Source: Rikenellaceae bacterium | GTDB lineage: Bacteria; Bacteroidota; Bacteroidia; Bacteroidales; Rikenellaceae | Direction: 5' to 3' | DNA: 34,588 bases | Assembly (NCBI GenBank): GCA_029068395.1 | Contig: JAIECQ010000045.1 | Span: forward strand, 1 to 34,588 | In this document: positions 33,233 through 34,588 of the stretch, in pieces | Numbering within the stretch: position 1 is the first letter of the stretch | Layout: each line of letters begins with the position of its first letter | The notes under the pieces: generated by a model | What the model saw: only the letters and a program-made list of their open reading frames with translations | Databases searched by the model: none | What the model was told of the DNA's origin: nothing | Position numbers and translations under genes: made by a program

Positions 33233-33498
33233 GGCCCTTGGGCTGAGTGCCTGAAGGATATTCAACAGGGGCCATGACTCTCAACGGAAAGGGTGCGGAA
33301 ACAAAACAGAAACAATAACAGCAAGGCGGCAACCATAAGCAGCAGCGTAGCAAAGTATTACGGGCGGTACGGAAGCATAGCCGCACAGCCGCAACCACCG
33401 GCACAGCGGAGAGCGGCGCGGGGCCTGCGGAGGGCACAGCAAGAAAATGATGAGCATCACTGCCGTCACTGATTCACCGACATACATATTATTCACCG

Positions 33499-33566
33499 AT
33501 ATGCGGCCCTCCGTTGGGGCGGAGGCTCCGGGCCGCTCGGGCTTCGTTCCTCAGCCCGGACACAAG
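33499..33566 (+). repeat. Structured GC-rich element, diverged relative of the 163-bp repeat
   Basis: CGGCCC pairs with GGGCCG across a CTCCG/CGGAG inner stem, then CGGGCT pairs with AGCCCG around a TTCGTTCCTC loop. The order of blocks (GGCC, TCCG, GGAGGCTC, TTCGTNCCTC) is the same as in the right half of the two 163-bp repeats. Confidence 0.5.
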
Positions 33567-33683
33567 GAATTTTTGCTTACGGCATACTTCGTTATGCCGG
33601 TGATAAGGAATAGTGTGCGGTTTCGTTACACTCAGACCGCGCGGAGGGTTGCCTTAATTACTATAGCTATTTACTGGTGTTTT

Positions 33684-33720
33684 CATTCTTTTTGCTCTCA
33701 TTCCTTTTGCTTTCATTTCC
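33684..33720 (+). repeat. 15-nt tandem repeat
   Basis: CATTCTTTTTGCTCT, CATTCCTTTTGCTTT and a partial third copy lie head to tail. A pyrimidine-rich tract in a non-coding stretch. Confidence 0.7.
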
Positions 33721-33732
33721 TTGGTGGTTGTG

Positions 33733-33751
33733 GGCCGACCGCAGGTCGGCC
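33733..33751. repeat. 8-bp perfect hairpin
   Basis: GGCCGACC and GGTCGGCC flank a GCA loop. On the minus strand its 3' side is not T-rich enough for a terminator. Confidence 0.55.
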
Positions 33752-33837
33752 TCATCGGCGTGGAGGTCGAGGGCGTGATGATGGTCTGGCGTGGTGAGTG
33801 ACAAAGACGTGTGGCACCTTGGGTTGGCCGGTACGTG

Positions 33838-34000
33838 CCTTTAGCGTAAAGGAGCCACGGGCCGAGCCTGCGGGGGCAAGTCGTGAAAGTGAGGCGCATA
33901 ATCGCTTACCCTTAGTCACTGCCTATAATTGCGAGACGGTGTTACGGGCCTCCGCGGGGGGAGGCTCGGCCCGTTGCGGTTCGTACCTCGCCGCCCTGCC
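33838..34000 (+). repeat. 163-bp direct repeat, copy 1
   Basis: It begins CCTTTAGCGTAAAGGAGCC and ends CTCGCCGCCCTGCC. Inside, ACGGGCCGAGCCT (33857-33869) and AGGCTCGGCCCGT (33962-33974) are 13-bp inverted arms. It aligns with copy 2 without gaps and with about 17 differences by my count, most of them in the middle loop. Confidence 0.9.
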
Positions 34001-34161
34001 TGCGCTGGCGCCGGCCCACGGGGAGAGTGTTGGGGGGCGTGGTGAAATTGGGCCGTGAGGCGTGAAATAGGCGGGGCGCTTTGGCTGTATTTTGGCAAGG
34101 CTTTGTAGCTTACGGTTTGGCTTTGTGCCTGTGCGGCTGTTCGGGTAGCGCACCTAACACC

Positions 34162-34324
34162 CCTTTAGCGTGAAGGAGCCACGGGCCGAGCCTGCGGGGG
34201 CAAGACGTGAAAGTGACGCGCATAACAGCCGTGACTTAGGCACTGCCTACAATAGCGTGGCGGGGTTACGGGCCTCCGCGGGGGGAGGCTCGGCCCGTTG
34301 CGGCTCGTACCTCGCCGCCCTGCC
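34162..34324 (+). repeat. 163-bp direct repeat, copy 2
   Basis: Same length and block order as copy 1, 324 bp start to start. The inverted arms are kept exactly, while the loop between them has diverged, as expected if the paired ends are under selection. A coding fragment begins right after it. Confidence 0.9.
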
Positions 34325-34588
34325 GGCGCAAAAGTCTGCCGGTCCCAAGTATGCCAAAGCAAAAACCACGCACATGCCAAACAGGCTTCTGGTGATGCTA
34401 CCCCGAGCGGGTCATGGAACACATCGACTTATCCCAGCAACTGGAATACCCAGCCTTGCCCGGAGGGTTACCGTCTGCCTACTAAAGATGAGTTTCAGAA
34501 TCTCATTAATGGCAGTACTGTCAGTCGCGGCGGAGGATGGAGTTCATCCGATTATGGATATATCAAGTTCACCTCCGGCTCTAATTCC
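34325..34588 (+). CDS. Partial FISUMP-domain surface protein fragment, runs off the window
   Basis: The frame open to the last base encodes SGDATPSGSWNTSTYPSNWN, then PCPEGYRLPTKDEFQNLING and STVSRGGGWSSSDYGYIKF. The P-C-P-x-G-Y-R-L-P-T-x-x-E-F block is the signature of the Fibrobacter succinogenes major paralogous (FISUMP) domain found in Bacteroidetes surface lipoproteins and fimbrillin-like proteins. No ATG lies upstream in frame. The frame continues back into the 163-bp repeat as far as 34256, where a stop closes it. So the 5' part of the gene is missing or replaced. It may be a pseudogene, a silent cassette or a gene with an unusual start; the 3' end is outside the window. Confidence 0.6.

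Noticed and set aside
33004..34324. CRISPR array
   Set aside because: Repeats are of unequal type and spacing, with only two copies of each and no cas genes.
33916..34422. Minus-strand frames rich in R, P and G over the 163-bp repeats
   Set aside because: Both share the same string because the DNA repeat is duplicated; the translation is low-complexity and explained by the repeat.

Overview
The window looks like chromosomal DNA from a member of the order Bacteroidales (Bacteroidota). The signs are several TAnnTTTG-type -7 promoter elements, a TonB receptor coupled to a DUF4249 lipoprotein, a duplicated FtsX/MacB-type permease, an ISAs1 transposase and a FISUMP-domain fragment. I cannot name the genus from sequence alone. 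No rRNA, tRNA or CRISPR array was seen.

Layout. Positions 1-1.6 kb are decayed mobile DNA: an ISAs1 transposase broken by one missing base, then an integrase fragment fused in frame to the end of an alkaline-phosphatase-like gene. Positions 1.7-4.1 kb hold an ABC permease on the minus strand. Its upstream region carries a candidate sigma-54 promoter and two matching 17-bp palindromes. Positions 4.7-11.3 kb hold an AraC-type regulator divergent from a complete RND efflux operon (adaptor, pump, outer-membrane channel). A CDF metal exporter follows at 11.5-12.5 kb, then a heavily decayed VOC/glyoxalase pseudogene. Positions 13.0-16.3 kb on the minus strand are a translationally coupled operon of a small lipoprotein, a DUF4249 lipoprotein and a TonB-dependent receptor. 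A small secreted 13-residue-repeat protein (DUF6150-like) lies next to it.

Positions 17.0-26.7 kb are a nine-gene surface-polysaccharide cluster, all on the minus strand: ATP-grasp ligase, polysaccharide deacetylase, Wzx-type flippase, LicD, GT8, GT4, UDP-glucuronate epimerase, hexapeptide acyltransferase and UDP-glucose dehydrogenase. Together they suggest a uronic-acid-containing glycan carrying amino-acid-like, phospho-linked and acyl decorations. No initiating phosphosugar transferase or Wzy polymerase is visible, so the set is incomplete. Housekeeping genes follow: panC-panD, an AspT/YidE-type transporter, glyS, and ruvX and def.

The last 1.6 kb (32.97-34.59 kb) has no normal gene. It contains a very long terminator hairpin after def, short tandem repeats, two 163-bp direct repeats about 90% identical, each with 13-bp inverted arms, and finally a FISUMP coding fragment with no visible start that runs off the window. 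The most interesting signals are the sigma-54-type control region, the structured repeat family at the right end, and the chimeric remnant at the left end. I did not find a clearly new multi-gene system.
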